A DNA stretch of 7,535 bases from an uncultured Lachnospiraceae bacterium (lineage in GTDB: Bacteria; Bacillota; Clostridia; Lachnospirales; Lachnospiraceae): the NCBI GenBank assembly GCA_949346185.1, contig CASGVX010000103.1, positions 1-7,535 on the forward strand, in the 5' to 3' direction. Of this stretch, positions 1-6,752 are shown piece after piece. Under the pieces are notes generated by a model. That model searched no databases. It was given only the letters and a program-made list of their open reading frames with translations, and was not told the origin of the DNA. Every line of letters begins with the position of its first letter. Position 1 is the first letter of the stretch. A program made the position numbers and the translations under genes.

Positions 1-55
1 CTGCTAAGCAGCGGGGCTATCGCATGAAGGGATGAATGGCCGTGAATAGTAACTA
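1..55. other. GC-richer intergenic left edge, no gene recognised
   Basis: About 54% G+C over the first 50 bases, clearly richer than the AT-rich sequence that follows. It begins with a short inverted repeat (1–11, CTGCT/AGCAG around one base) and contains the left copy of the 19-bp motif described separately. No open frame with a ribosome binding site can be supported in so short a piece. It may be the edge of a dispersed repeat or part of the spacer before the next gene (parA or noc in relatives); the window is cut here, so this cannot be decided. Confidence 0.4.
35..53 (+). repeat. Left copy of 19-bp motif AATGRCCGTGAATAGTAAC
   Basis: Reads AATGGCCGTGAATAGTAAC on the plus strand. The same motif with one difference (A for the second G of GGCC) occurs on the minus strand at 7430–7448, so 18 of 19 positions agree and the copies are inverted, facing each other across the whole gene block. 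It lies 5 bases from the parS site. I cannot name a family for it. A dispersed short repeat of this genome is the simplest reading. Confidence 0.5.
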
Positions 56-58
56 AAA

Positions 59-74
59 TGTTTCACGTGAAACA
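59..74. promoter_or_regulatory. parS: parS centromere-like site (ParB/Spo0J binding)
   Basis: TGTTTCACGTGAAACA is a perfect 16-bp palindrome matching the ParB-family parS consensus, which in Bacillus subtilis is TGTTNCACGTGAAACA. The dyad extends to 22 bp (56–77). ParB binds such sites, spreads or clamps onto flanking DNA, and together with ParA and SMC organises and segregates the origin region. The site lies only 12 bases past the rsmG stop codon, in the place where relatives switch from rsmG to noc or parA/parB. This is strong evidence that the segment is origin-proximal chromosome. Confidence 0.95.
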
Positions 75-86
75 TTTATATTTTAT

Positions 87-800
87 TTACAACGGAGATT
101 TTTTTGGCTTACCTGCCTGCCGGGGATATTTTTTCCCTAACTTACTTTTTTTATCAAAAGTAGCCAATACACGAGAATAATCTGTATCTGGAATTTGATA
201 AGGAATTTCTTGATTTAAACTGCACTTTAAAATAGATAATGCATTTTTTGATTGTTGCAATTCATCTTCCAACTTATCACTCTTATAAGAAATAAAATTA
301 CCACCGACCTTCACAAAAGGTGTGCAAAGTTCCAACAAGACAGGAAGAGATGCTACTGCTCTTGAAACGCAATAGTCAAATCGCTCGCGATATTTTTCAT
401 CTCTACCATAATCTTCTGCTCGTCCATGAATCAAAGTTACATGATTCATTCCACATTGTTCCAATACCTGATCAATAAAGTGCAATCTCTTCTTTAATGA
501 ATCCAACAAAACAAATTCCGTATTTGGAAATAAAATTGCCAATGGAATCCCTGGAAATCCTGCACCTGTTCCCACATCAATGACAGAACCTTTTGAAAAA
601 TCAAAATACTTCGATACCATAATGCTATCAATAAAATGTTTCAATACCACCTCCTTCATTTCTGTAATAGCAGTTAAATTCAACGACTTATTTGTCTCTA
701 TCAGCATTTCATAAAAAATCGAAAAACGATTGATCATCTCATCTGTCAAAGTCAAGTCACACAACCTTGTCATATTTCTCAGATAATCTTTCATCTCCAT
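87..800 (-). CDS. rsmG: 16S rRNA (guanine-527-N7)-methyltransferase RsmG (GidB)
   Basis: Cytoplasmic S-adenosylmethionine-dependent enzyme that makes m7G527 in the 530 loop of 16S rRNA; loss in several bacteria gives low-level streptomycin resistance. The 237-residue length is normal. Visible family marks are NLTAI (41–45), HFIDS (55–59), the SAM-binding loop DVGTGAGFPG (75–84), HGRAED (125–130), SRAVASL (146–152) and the C-terminal YPRQAGKPKKSPL, which is typical of RsmG. The start is ATG at 800 with a modest AGGT ribosome binding site 6 nt upstream; Met3 is an alternative, but the only purine-rich site is placed for Met1. It is the last gene of the minus-strand block, separated from mnmG by 126 nt that hold a possible extended –10 promoter. 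No GC-rich terminator follows before parS. Confidence 0.97.
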   Translation of the reverse strand: MEMKDYLRNMTRLCDLTLTDEMINRFSIFYEMLIETNKSLNLTAITEMKEVVLKHFIDSIMVSKYFDFSKGSVIDVGTGAGFPGIPLAILFPNTEFVLLDSLKKRLHFIDQVLEQCGMNHVTLIHGRAEDYGRDEKYRERFDYCVSRAVASLPVLLELCTPFVKVGGNFISYKSDKLEDELQQSKNALSILKCSLNQEIPYQIPDTDYSRVLATFDKKSKLGKKYPRQAGKPKKSPL

Positions 801-824
801 AAAAATACCTATACCTTTCCATCA

Positions 825-833
825 TTTATAGCA
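825..833 (-). promoter_or_regulatory. Possible extended –10 promoter of rsmG
   Basis: On the minus strand TGCTATAAA fits an extended –10 element (TGn followed by TATAAA, 5 of 6 matches to TATAAT). It ends 24 nt before the rsmG start codon. No convincing –35 hexamer lies 16–18 nt upstream, which extended –10 promoters can tolerate. The 126-nt mnmG–rsmG gap (801–926) is otherwise AT-rich with no terminator-like hairpin, so rsmG may also be read from mnmG. Confidence 0.35.
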
Positions 834-926
834 TTAGTCTCATATACTAGAGTATTAGAACTTTATATAAAAGGACAATGATTATCTCTATCCCATTTTT
901 AATGCAATAAATAACAACGTTTCTCC

Positions 927-2810
927 TTATTTTGTATTTCTGCATTTTTCCAAATAAATTAATAACACAGAAATATCTGCCGGGGAAACCCCTGATATAC
1001 GAGAAGCCTGCCCCACGGATGCCGGACGATATTCCTTTAATTTCTGAATTGCCTCTAGCCGAAGGCTGCCCACATCATCATAATCAATATCTTCCGGTAT
1101 TTTTTTATTCTCCAGTTTCTGATAAGTTGCCACCTGTCTCATCTGCTTTGAAATATATCCCTCATATTTCAAATTGATATTCACTTGTTCCCGTACATCC
1201 TCTGGCAAATCAGGTCTGCCCTCATCTATCTCTTTCAAAATTTCGTAGGACAATTCGGGCCTCTTAATTAAATCTTCCATATTTGAGCCGGACTTCAAAG
1301 GCATGCTCCCATATTTCTCCAAAAAAGAATTTATCATCTCACTAGAACCCACTGTTTTCTTTCTCAATCTGGCTATTTCCTGATGAATCAAATCTCGCTT
1401 GCGGCACAGCCCATCATATCGTTCCTGAGAAATCAAACCAACCTCATATCCAATCTCCGTCAAACGGAGATCTGCATTATCTTGCCTTAGCAACAAGCGA
1501 TATTCTGCCCGAGAAGTCATCATGCGATACGGTTCATTGGTTCCCTTCGTAATCAAATCATCAATCAACACGCCTATATATCCTTGGGAGCGATCAATGA
1601 TAACAGGCTCCAGACCATGAATTTTTCTAGCGGCATTTATTCCCGCAATGATGCCTTGGGCAGCCGCCTCTTCATAACCGGAACTTCCATTTGACTGGCC
1701 CGCACTATAAAATCCAGAAATATCTTTAAACTCCAAAGATGCCTTTAACTGCACAGGATTGATACAATCATATTCAATGGCATAGGCATTTCTCACAATC
1801 ACGGCGTGCTCCAATCCTGGAACCGTGCGATACATCTGATACTGTACATCTTCTGGAAGAGAACTAGACATTCCCCCAATATACATCTCATTGGTATATA
1901 GTCCTTCCGGCTCAAGAAATACCTGATGCCTATCCTTATCTGCAAAACGCATCACCTTGTCCTCAATAGAAGGACAATATCTAGGACCCGTCCCCTTAAT
2001 ATTTCCGGAATAAAGAGGAGAACGGTCAATATTCTTTCGTATAATATCATGAGTTTCCTCGTTGGTATAAGTGAGCCAGCAAGAAACCTGCTCCCGTTCC
2101 AAATCTTCCGATTGATTCGTAAAGGAAAAAGGTACAATCTTCTCATTGCCCTTTTGCTCCTGCATTTGTTCAAAATCCACCGTCCGGCAATCCACTCTGG
2201 CAGGAGTGCCCGTTTTAAATCGACGCACTTCAATCCCTAGATTCAACAAGCACTCTGTAAGATAATTTGCCGCCGACAATCCATTTGGTCCAGTATAATT
2301 GCTCACATCGCCATAGATGCATCGAGCCTTCAGATAAGTCCCTGTACACATGACAACGCATTTGCAGGGATAAATAGCATCTGAGGAAGTGCGAACACCC
2401 GTCACTTTTCCATCCTCCACCAATACCTCAGCCACTTCTCCCTGCTTCAATGTAAGATGCGCGGTATTTTCCAATACTTTTCTCATGGAATGGCTATAAT
2501 CCTCTTTATCCGCCTGGGCGCGCAGGGAATGCACGGCAGGCCCTTTTGACAGATTCAACATCTTAGATTGAATAAAAGTCTTATCAATATTTTTTCCCAT
2601 CTCGCCCCCCAAGGCATCCACCTCTCGCACAAGATGTCCTTTGGAACTCCCCCCCACATTAGGATTACAAGGCATCATGGCAATACTGTCAATACTCACA
2701 GTAAATACCAATGTCTGACAACCAAGTCTGGCAGATGCTAATGCAGCCTCACAACCCGCATGACCCGCACCAATAACTACTATATCATAACTTTCATATA
2801 CATATGACAT
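927..2810 (-). CDS. mnmG: tRNA U34 carboxymethylaminomethyl-modifying enzyme, FAD subunit MnmG (GidA)
   Basis: FAD- and NADH-dependent partner of MnmE. The complex adds the (carboxymethyl)aminomethyl group to C5 of wobble uridine 34 in tRNAs that read split codon boxes ending in A/G. At 627 residues it has the usual length of the long MnmG form. The N-terminal FAD dinucleotide-binding loop GAGHAGCEAALASARLG starts at 14. Both cysteines expected from E. coli work are present, C48 (in PCNPNVGG) and C279 (in GPRYCPSIEDKV). Also visible are TGTPARVDCRT (200–210), GYEEAAAQGIIAGINA (378–393), TSRAEYRLLLRQDNAD (432–447) and the C-terminal GVSPADIS tRNA/MnmE-contact region. The start ATG at 2810 has GGAAGGG 5 nt upstream. 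It follows mnmE after 136 nt, with a candidate promoter in the gap. Confidence 0.98.
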   Translation of the reverse strand: MSYVYESYDIVVIGAGHAGCEAALASARLGCQTLVFTVSIDSIAMMPCNPNVGGSSKGHLVREVDALGGEMGKNIDKTFIQSKMLNLSKGPAVHSLRAQADKEDYSHSMRKVLENTAHLTLKQGEVAEVLVEDGKVTGVRTSSDAIYPCKCVVMCTGTYLKARCIYGDVSNYTGPNGLSAANYLTECLLNLGIEVRRFKTGTPARVDCRTVDFEQMQEQKGNEKIVPFSFTNQSEDLEREQVSCWLTYTNEETHDIIRKNIDRSPLYSGNIKGTGPRYCPSIEDKVMRFADKDRHQVFLEPEGLYTNEMYIGGMSSSLPEDVQYQMYRTVPGLEHAVIVRNAYAIEYDCINPVQLKASLEFKDISGFYSAGQSNGSSGYEEAAAQGIIAGINAARKIHGLEPVIIDRSQGYIGVLIDDLITKGTNEPYRMMTSRAEYRLLLRQDNADLRLTEIGYEVGLISQERYDGLCRKRDLIHQEIARLRKKTVGSSEMINSFLEKYGSMPLKSGSNMEDLIKRPELSYEILKEIDEGRPDLPEDVREQVNINLKYEGYISKQMRQVATYQKLENKKIPEDIDYDDVGSLRLEAIQKLKEYRPASVGQASRISGVSPADISVLLIYLEKCRNTK

Positions 2811-2830
2811 ATTATCCCTTCCTATTCATC

Positions 2831-2858
2831 ATTACTATTCAAAGCAACTATCTGTCAA
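2831..2858 (-). promoter_or_regulatory. Candidate mnmG promoter (TTGACA –35)
   Basis: A perfect TTGACA lies on the minus strand (2853–2858), 16 nt before AGTAAT (2831–2836), a poor –10 that matches TATAAT at four positions and lacks the key second A. The predicted start would leave a very short 5' leader of roughly 15 nt before the mnmG start. The 136-nt gap makes an internal promoter reasonable, but the –10 is weak. Confidence 0.3.
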
Positions 2859-2903
2859 CTTTCGTATTACTATCATTCTCAGGCATTCATCTAGTCCCCT
2901 CCT
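2848..2903 (-). promoter_or_regulatory. Orphan strong ribosome binding site with minimal reading frames in mnmE–mnmG gap
   Basis: AGGAGGGG (2896–2903, minus strand) is a near-ideal Shine–Dalgarno sequence, but no long gene follows. Five nt downstream is an ATG (2890) followed by only two more codons and TGA. Nine nt downstream is an overlapping ATG (2886) that opens a 12-codon frame, MPENDSNTKVDR, ending at 2848. It may be a leader peptide, a remnant or chance; the mnmG start lies about 37 nt beyond the end of the 12-codon frame. There is no homology I can recognise. Confidence 0.25.
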
Positions 2904-2946
2904 GCCTGTCGGCATCAATCCCGCATTTCTAATACAGCTATGGCTA

Positions 2947-4359
2947 TCATTTTCCCATGCAAAATTCGCTGAAAATCTTATTCACCAAATCCTCTGAGGC
3001 AGTTTCTCCATTAATTAGTCCCAAGTTTCGATAGGCATCCATCAAATCAACCATATACAAATCCTCCGGCATGCCATCTCGAATAGTCTGAACCACGGCC
3101 TCCAGACTATGATAAGCATTTTCCACCGCCTCCAGATGACGGACGCTGGTAAGGTAAATCTGATCATTGAACGAAATATCCTCCTGACAAAAGGCATCGG
3201 AAATATATCTTTCCAATTGATTCAATCCCTCTCCCGTCTTAGAAGAAAAAGAAATGCTTTCCCAAGAAAGCCTCTCTCTCCATTCCTTTTCCTGCCACGT
3301 TTCCTGCAAATCTATCTTATTAAAGAGAATGACACCTTTCTTCTCTCCCAAAAGAGACAATATGTTCTCATCGCCCTCATTGAAAGAATCTGTCACATCC
3401 ACCACATATATAATAAAATCTGCTCGAGCAAGAAATTCCTTTGCCTTCTCCACCCCCAAAGTTTCCACAATATCCTCTGTATCATGAATGCCAGCTGTAT
3501 CCACCACATTGAGAATCAGGCTGCCGAGATGAACAGTTTCCTCTAGTACATCTCTAGTAGTACCCGCCACACTAGTCACAATCGCCCGCTCCTCATCCAA
3601 AAGGAGATTCATCAGCGAAGATTTTCCTGCATTAGGCTTTCCCACAATCACCGTGTAAATCCCCTCAGACTTCATCCTTCCCTGCTCAAAATTCTCCACC
3701 AAATCACGAAGAGTTGCAATTTCCTTTTCCAATATTTCCATAAATTCTTCCGAAAAGCCATCTAGAGAATAATGTTCCGGATCATCCAAGGCAGATTCAA
3801 TCTTGCCCATATAATAGAGAATTTCTTTCCGCACCTTTCCAATATGTTCAGATACTCTTCCCTCCAACTGATTCACCGCACTTTTCAATGCAAAATCACT
3901 TTTTGAAGATATCATCTTCATCACGGACTCCGCTTGTGCCAAATCAATCCGTCCATTCAGAAAAGCCCTCTTAGTAAATTCTCCCGGCTCCGCCAATCTG
4001 GCACCCAGACGAATCAATAATTTTAATATCTTCTGAAGCAAGAATGGCCCGCCATGGGAATCTATCTCAACCACATCCTCCATTGTATAGCTGCGAGGCG
4101 ATTTCATCAAAAGCACCATCACTTCATCAATGACAGCACCATTCTCCTCAACAATAAAGCCATAATGAATCGTATGGGTTTCCTGTTGCCTAAAATAATC
4201 CTCATTCCAGAAAGAATCTGCCATTTGCTCTTGACCTACATGCTTCTTTGTGCGAAATACCTTTCCTGCCAAAGAAAGCGCATCCATCCCGCTCAATCGA
4301 ATAATGCCAATTCCCCCGCCCATGCCGCTGGCAACGCCAACAATCGTATCTTGCTCCAT
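2947..4359 (-). CDS. mnmE: tRNA modification GTPase MnmE (TrmE/ThdF)
   Basis: GTPase subunit of the MnmE–MnmG complex; it binds a formyl/methylene-tetrahydrofolate one-carbon donor and uses potassium-stimulated GTP hydrolysis to drive wobble-U34 modification. From the chosen ATG it has 470 residues, close to the family's 450–465. The N-terminal folate-binding domain (about 1–120) leads into GEFTKRAFLNGRIDLAQAE (126–144). The G domain shows G1 GKPNAGKS (240–247), G2 TTRD (267–270), G3 DTAG (287–290) and G4 NKID (347–350). The protein ends in CMGK, with the invariant C-x-G-K cysteine at 467. The frame is open upstream to a TTG at 4383, but that start would lie in the hairpin stem and lacks a binding site. 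ATG 4359 has GGGG 6 nt upstream and gives the expected N-terminus. Confidence 0.97.
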   Translation of the reverse strand: MEQDTIVGVASGMGGGIGIIRLSGMDALSLAGKVFRTKKHVGQEQMADSFWNEDYFRQQETHTIHYGFIVEENGAVIDEVMVLLMKSPRSYTMEDVVEIDSHGGPFLLQKILKLLIRLGARLAEPGEFTKRAFLNGRIDLAQAESVMKMISSKSDFALKSAVNQLEGRVSEHIGKVRKEILYYMGKIESALDDPEHYSLDGFSEEFMEILEKEIATLRDLVENFEQGRMKSEGIYTVIVGKPNAGKSSLMNLLLDEERAIVTSVAGTTRDVLEETVHLGSLILNVVDTAGIHDTEDIVETLGVEKAKEFLARADFIIYVVDVTDSFNEGDENILSLLGEKKGVILFNKIDLQETWQEKEWRERLSWESISFSSKTGEGLNQLERYISDAFCQEDISFNDQIYLTSVRHLEAVENAYHSLEAVVQTIRDGMPEDLYMVDLMDAYRNLGLINGETASEDLVNKIFSEFCMGK

Positions 4360-4379
4360 GATTTTCCCCATTTCTAATT

Positions 4380-4409
4380 TCAAAAGGATGGGGCTGCTAC
4401 CAGCCCCAT
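4380..4409 (-). CDS. Putative 9-codon leader peptide inside the pre-mnmE hairpin
   Basis: On the minus strand TAGGAG (4417–4422) stands 7 nt before an ATG that opens the frame MGLVAAPSF and stops at TGA (4380–4382), 20 nt before the mnmE start. The frame fills the hairpin at 4382–4416 almost exactly, so a translating ribosome would melt it. Binding site and spacing are good, but nine codons fixed by a palindrome can arise by chance, and no family is known to me. If real, it would be a cis-acting leader rather than a functional protein. Confidence 0.3.
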   Translation of the reverse strand: MGLVAAPSF

Positions 4410-4416
4410 CCTTTTT
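4382..4416 (-). terminator. Strong hairpin between jag and mnmE: terminator or attenuator
   Basis: A 15-bp perfect stem (4382–4396 with 4401–4415) closes a 4-nt loop. Its core is GC-rich (GGATGGGGCTG) and it is flanked by A and T tracts, so it could act in both directions. On the minus strand the stem runs into TTTT then GAAA, a short U tract. It is the natural end of the rpmH–jag operon. Only 22 nt separate it from the mnmE start codon, too few for a complete promoter, so mnmE must be transcribed through it, either from upstream read-through or from a promoter in 4417–4480. Confidence 0.85.
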
Positions 4417-4457
4417 CTCCTACATTAAATGACACAATCACCATCCAGAAAAAAGCA

Positions 4458-5249
4458 TTATTGAGAATCATCCCTCTTTTCCTCACCACTATCCTTTGTC
4501 AAATCCTCATTCAGACTTTTATAAGGATTGTGATGATTGCCATTGGATTTGCGATATCCACCCTTGTTCTTATGATAAGAACGACCCTTGGAATATTTAT
4601 CTCGTCGCTCATATCCGGTGTCTACTCCAGGCTTTAGGGTAATAACCACTTTCCGATATGGCTCCTCCCCCTCGCTATGGGTTTCAACATATTTATCCTT
4701 TTGGAGCGCAGAATGAATAATTCTTCTCTCATAAGGATTCATAGGCTCTAAGAAAACTGGCTTGTGAATCTTTTTCACCTTATGTGCCAAGTTATTTGCC
4801 AAATTCTCCAGTGTCTCTTTCCTTCTCTCTCGATAATTCTCCGTATCCAGCTTAACCCTCACATAAGTATCTGAATGGGCATTCACCACCAAACTCACCA
4901 AATATTGCAAAGAATCCAGCGTATTTCCCCTCTTTCCAATCAAAATGCCCATTTCCTCCCCAGACAAATCAATAGAAAGCACTTTTTCTTCTTCATCATA
5001 GGACGCATCAATATTCACTTTCATATCCATTGCCTGAAAAACCTTGTGCAAGAAATCACTGGCACAATCCTCATAACTCATTTTCAGACGAACGCGAATC
5101 ACTGCCGGCTTGCTAAATAGCCCCAGTAACTTGGAAGATTCCCTTTCAATCACTTCATATTCTACCTTCTCACTGGTAGTATCCATTTCCACTAAAGCAC
5201 TGGTCAAGGCCTCATTCACCGTCTTCGCTGTAAATTCTTTCCATTCCAT
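4458..5249 (-). CDS. jag: RNA-binding protein KhpB / Jag (SpoIIIJ-associated, KH–R3H)
   Basis: Cytoplasmic RNA-binding protein. Known homologues (KhpB/EloR in streptococci, Jag in Bacillus) pair with KhpA and affect cell elongation and RNA levels. It has 263 residues from the chosen start. The Jag-N domain (1–52) includes KLLGLFSKPAV. The KH domain (about 60–135) carries the RNA-contact loop GKRG (105–108). The R3H domain (about 137–205) has the R-xxx-H signature in ERRIIH (174–179). The family is often near 205–210 residues; the extra is a basic, Gly/Tyr/Asn/His-rich tail (about 211–263). The ATG at 5249 has GGGGAGG 7 nt upstream; an in-frame upstream start at 5279 overlaps yidC and lacks support. 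It starts 16 nt after yidC, its usual neighbour, and is followed by the strong hairpin. Confidence 0.96.
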   Translation of the reverse strand: MEWKEFTAKTVNEALTSALVEMDTTSEKVEYEVIERESSKLLGLFSKPAVIRVRLKMSYEDCASDFLHKVFQAMDMKVNIDASYDEEEKVLSIDLSGEEMGILIGKRGNTLDSLQYLVSLVVNAHSDTYVRVKLDTENYRERRKETLENLANNLAHKVKKIHKPVFLEPMNPYERRIIHSALQKDKYVETHSEGEEPYRKVVITLKPGVDTGYERRDKYSKGRSYHKNKGGYRKSNGNHHNPYKSLNEDLTKDSGEEKRDDSQ

Positions 5250-5265
5250 ATTGTTACCTCCCCTT

Positions 5266-6516
5266 TTACGAATCTTCACGTCTATTCAACATATTAGCAT
5301 AAGAAGCAATGCTTCCCTCCTTATACTTTTTATTATCTGGCCTAGAATAATTCGTATTCTTCGTCTTATTCTTCGTGACCTGTGAAGCATTCGACGCAGC
5401 CTTCTCACCTTTCTTCTTCTCTGCAAGAGAAGGCTTCTTCTTCAAATCCTGGGTTGCAATCTTTGGATCCAAACCCATTTTCTCAAAACGTTTTTTCGAC
5501 TTATCCACATTCTTCTGAATCATCTCATCCATATCTGTCCTGCTAAAATACAGATTGATTCCCAGTGACTGGAAAATGCGGAACACATTACCTGCCACCC
5601 AGTAGATGCCCACGCCAATGGGGAACATAAAGCACATGGCACCAGAAATAAACGGCATGACATTATTCATCACCTTCATAGAATTTGCCGTAGGATTATC
5701 TGCATCCATATTCTGATTCGTTCCCGCCATGCTCAATTTGGTGCTAAGAATCTGGGTAATGACAGATAAAATCGGAATCGTAATGCTAATACTCTTCAAC
5801 TTCGGCGTATCCGCAATATTCATCCCAAGAAATGAATTAATATGTGATGACTGGCTCTTAACGGAATCAATCGCCGATGTCAAATCGGGAAATTTCTCTG
5901 CCAGCTTATCCCAAGAAGCAGAATTAAACTGTCCCAGCACATCAATAAAGTAATTTAATTCATTTCCATCTTCTTTTGCGTGCCTGACAGCATCATTTAC
6001 CACATAAGTCTGAGCGCCAACCATATCTGCAATATCCTTTACAGAAGCACCCAATCCTTTTAATTGTCCTGCAACTCCGGCATAAATATCATAAACCTGT
6101 CCCACATATGCCGGTACATTATAAATCACTCGGTACAAGGCAAATAGAATAGGCATAGTAATCAGAAGTGGGAGGCACCCGCTGGCAGGGCTTACCCCAT
6201 ATTTCCGATATACAGCCTGAGTTTCCAGAGACATTTTCTGCTGGGATTCCTGATCCTTCTTATTCTTATATTTTTTCTGTATTGCCTGGATCTCCGGGTT
6301 CATGATAGCAGACATCTTAGAAAACTTCTGCTGCTTGATTTGCAGCGGCAGCATTAACCCATTGACTAAAAATGTAAAAATTATCAGGCAAATACCTGTA
6401 TTTTCAATTCCAACCAAGTCCAGGACGTAATAGATTGCTTCCAAGATTTTACCTAGAACTCGCGCAATCGGTCCCAAAAAAGCACCCTGATAGGTGGTTA
6501 AAATCACATTCATCAT
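5266..6516 (-). CDS. yidC: Membrane protein insertase YidC (Oxa1 family)
   Basis: Integral membrane insertase/chaperone that works alone or with SecYEG. I take ATG 6516 as start (416 residues). A GTG at 6537 would add seven residues, but the GGGAG site (6529–6533) lies after it. There is no lipobox, unlike Bacillus SpoIIIJ. Hydrophobic segments are about 36–59, 114–134, 243–260, 284–300 and 301–323, preceded by an amphipathic helix (11–35). The cytoplasmic hairpin has the family pattern PLQIKQQKFSK…MNPEIQAIQKKY. A loop of about 110 residues (135–246) separates the third and fourth segments, and a Lys-rich tail (324–416) probably contacts ribosomes. Asn52 occupies the site of the groove arginine (R73 in SpoIIIJ, R366 in E. 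coli), while Arg129 lies in the next segment. Starts 23 nt after yidD. Confidence 0.96.
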   Translation of the reverse strand: MMNVILTTYQGAFLGPIARVLGKILEAIYYVLDLVGIENTGICLIIFTFLVNGLMLPLQIKQQKFSKMSAIMNPEIQAIQKKYKNKKDQESQQKMSLETQAVYRKYGVSPASGCLPLLITMPILFALYRVIYNVPAYVGQVYDIYAGVAGQLKGLGASVKDIADMVGAQTYVVNDAVRHAKEDGNELNYFIDVLGQFNSASWDKLAEKFPDLTSAIDSVKSQSSHINSFLGMNIADTPKLKSISITIPILSVITQILSTKLSMAGTNQNMDADNPTANSMKVMNNVMPFISGAMCFMFPIGVGIYWVAGNVFRIFQSLGINLYFSRTDMDEMIQKNVDKSKKRFEKMGLDPKIATQDLKKKPSLAEKKKGEKAASNASQVTKNKTKNTNYSRPDNKKYKEGSIASYANMLNRREDS

Positions 6517-6539
6517 AATAAAATTATTCTCCCGCACGC

Positions 6540-6752
6540 CTATGGTACAGGATCATATCCCCCTTTCGCAAAAGGATGACATCGTAAAACTCTTCTTACA
6601 GCTAAAAAACTCCCTTTAAAAAAACCATGTTTTTCCAATGCCTCAATTGCATATTGAGAACAAGTTGGCGTGTAAATACACGTCGGTCTTCTTTTTAAGG
6701 GAGACAAATACTTCTGATACCCATGAATCAGCAATATCACCAATCTCTTCAT
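6540..6752 (-). CDS. yidD: Membrane protein insertion efficiency factor YidD
   Basis: Small inner-face membrane-associated protein that helps YidC-dependent insertion; loss in E. coli mildly slows insertion. The 70-residue length is standard. An N-terminal amphipathic/hydrophobic helix (about 3–18, RLVILLIHGYQKYLSP) precedes the family core: PTCIYTPTCSQYAIEAL with cysteines 25 and 31, GFFKGSFLAVRRVLRCHP with cysteine 58, and the terminal GGYDPVP. Its ATG overlaps the rnpA stop codon in an ATGA arrangement (6749–6752), so translation is probably coupled. It sits in its usual place between rnpA and yidC. Confidence 0.97.
   Translation of the reverse strand: MKRLVILLIHGYQKYLSPLKRRPTCIYTPTCSQYAIEALEKHGFFKGSFLAVRRVLRCHPFAKGGYDPVP

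Noticed and set aside
2832..2841. TTACTATTCA in the mnmE–mnmG gap as a third copy of the 19-bp motif
   Set aside because: Only 10 bases match in an A/T-rich stretch, which is expected by chance at this window size.
2881..2907. Terminator after mnmE from AGGCA/TGCCT
   Set aside because: Only 5 bp with a loop of about 17 nt and no U tract after it.
3109..3546. Long plus-strand open frames opposite mnmE (also 4054–4377) and opposite mnmG (1926–2240)
   Set aside because: They lie wholly within strongly conserved minus-strand genes, lack ribosome binding sites I can support and encode no recognisable domain. They are antisense shadows.
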